From: Cyanobacteria bacterium OH_CDB_58
GTDB taxonomy: Bacteria > Cyanobacteriota > Vampirovibrionia > Gastranaerophilales > Gastranaerophilaceae
Length of the DNA: 5,752 nucleotides
Direction: 5' to 3'
Assembly: GCA_023435965.1 (NCBI GenBank)
Contig: JAEZLC010000003.1
Location: 1 to 5,752 of the forward strand
A model generated the notes under the pieces. It ran no database searches, was not told the origin of the DNA, and saw only the letters and a list, made by a program, of their open reading frames with translations. Numbering within the stretch: position 1 is the stretch's first letter; each line of letters starts with the position of its first letter. The position numbers and the translations under genes are program-made. Of the stretch, positions 5,315 through 5,752 are shown in pieces.

Positions 5315-5752
5315 AAACTAAAATTGCAGTATTGTACGGAGGAATGTCAAACGAGAGAGAAGTCTCACTTCGCTCAGGAAAAAACGTTCATGATGCTCTT
5401 TTAAGGCTCGGGTACAAAAACGCAATCTTGATAGATGTAGATAAAGATATCGCAAAAAATCTGGCGGATAATAGCATCGAAGTCGCCTACAACGCACTCC
5501 ACGGTAAATATGGTGAAGACGGGTGCATACAGGGGATATTAGAACTTTTGGGAATTGAATATACTGGATGTGGTGTATTCTCAAGTGCTGCTTGCATGAA
5601 CAAAGATCACACAAAAAATATACTAAAAAACTTCGATATTCCATTGATAAACTCAGTTTTGGTAAAACAAAATGACAATGTTGAAGAAAAAGTTAAAGAA
5701 TTGCAGTATCCGCTTATGCTCAAGCCTGTAAGTGAAGGCTCAAGTATAGGTA
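5281..5752 (+). CDS. ddl: D-alanine--D-alanine ligase, 5' part (cut by window end)
   Basis: Ddl is a cytoplasmic ATP-grasp ligase that joins two D-alanines for addition to UDP-MurNAc-tripeptide by MurF. Only 157 codons are present and the frame stays open to the edge, so this is a window truncation, not a broken gene. Visible motifs are AVLYGGMSNEREVSL (16-30), with E25 matching catalytic Glu15 of E. coli DdlB; ALHGKYGEDGCIQGILELLG (72-91); YTGCGVFSSAACMNKDHTK (94-112), where MNK replaces the usual MDK and keeps the lysine; and MLKPVSEGSSIG (146-157), with K148 matching an ATP-binding lysine. The second-substrate region is outside the window, so D-Ala versus D-Lac specificity cannot be read. 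ATG at 5281 lies inside murB (34-nt overlap, different frame) after a purine-rich stretch. It is chosen because the next ATG (5344) would remove the N-terminal AVLYGG strand. Confidence 0.95.
   Translation, partial: MENTNSRKYPLETKIAVLYGGMSNEREVSLRSGKNVHDALLRLGYKNAILIDVDKDIAKNLADNSIEVAYNALHGKYGEDGCIQGILELLGIEYTGCGVFSSAACMNKDHTKNILKNFDIPLINSVLVKQNDNVEEKVKELQYPLMLKPVSEGSSIG

Noticed and set aside
5318..5644. A 108-codon minus-strand reading frame.
   Set aside because: It is antisense to ddl, whose plus-strand frame shows clear conserved motifs; the minus product is Arg/Leu/Cys-rich and matches nothing.
1..5752. CRISPR arrays, tRNA or rRNA genes, insertion sequences, or defence modules.
   Set aside because: No spaced direct repeats, cloverleaf, transposase motifs or terminal repeats were seen; the coding content is accounted for by the six genes.

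Overview
The window is AT-rich bacterial DNA holding six genes: four complete genes of recognisable family, one small uncharacterised gene, and one gene cut by the right edge. The standard bacterial code fits throughout. Peptidoglycan genes of ordinary bacterial type, strong AT bias and a short Cys-rich protein would suit a low-GC, possibly gut-associated lineage. From memory the small protein resembles conserved proteins of the non-photosynthetic cyanobacterial relatives (Melainabacteria/Gastranaerophilales). That is an unverified recollection, and the window contains no marker gene that fixes the taxonomy.

Layout. Bases 1-116 carry a good sigma70-type promoter candidate and a leader of about 78 nt. 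A 72-codon gene (117-335, +) follows, encoding a small protein with five cysteines. Converging on it from the right is a two-gene minus-strand operon: a DctA/GltP-type dicarboxylate or acidic amino acid symporter (2803-1451), followed with no gap by a radical SAM protein (1450-359). The two convergent stops are only 23 bp apart and no terminator is visible between them. A 206-bp divergent intergenic region (2804-3009) holds candidate promoters in both directions and an operator-like dyad. Rightward from it runs a peptidoglycan precursor cluster: murC (3010-4404), murB (4406-5314) and the start of ddl (5281 to the window edge).

How the genes work together. MurB reduces UDP-GlcNAc-enolpyruvate to UDP-MurNAc. 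MurC adds L-alanine to UDP-MurNAc. Ddl makes the D-Ala-D-Ala dipeptide that MurF later attaches. A 1-nt gap (murC/murB) and a 34-nt overlap (murB/ddl) imply one transcript and translational coupling. The symporter probably imports glutamate, aspartate or C4-dicarboxylates. A supply link to peptidoglycan (glutamate is a precursor of D-Glu) is possible but is only inference.

Most of the window is ordinary housekeeping. The parts that deserve a second look are the radical SAM protein, with a SPASM-like cysteine domain placed before rather than after the radical SAM core; a perfect 13-bp inverted repeat inside its 3' coding region; and the small Cys-rich protein of unknown function.
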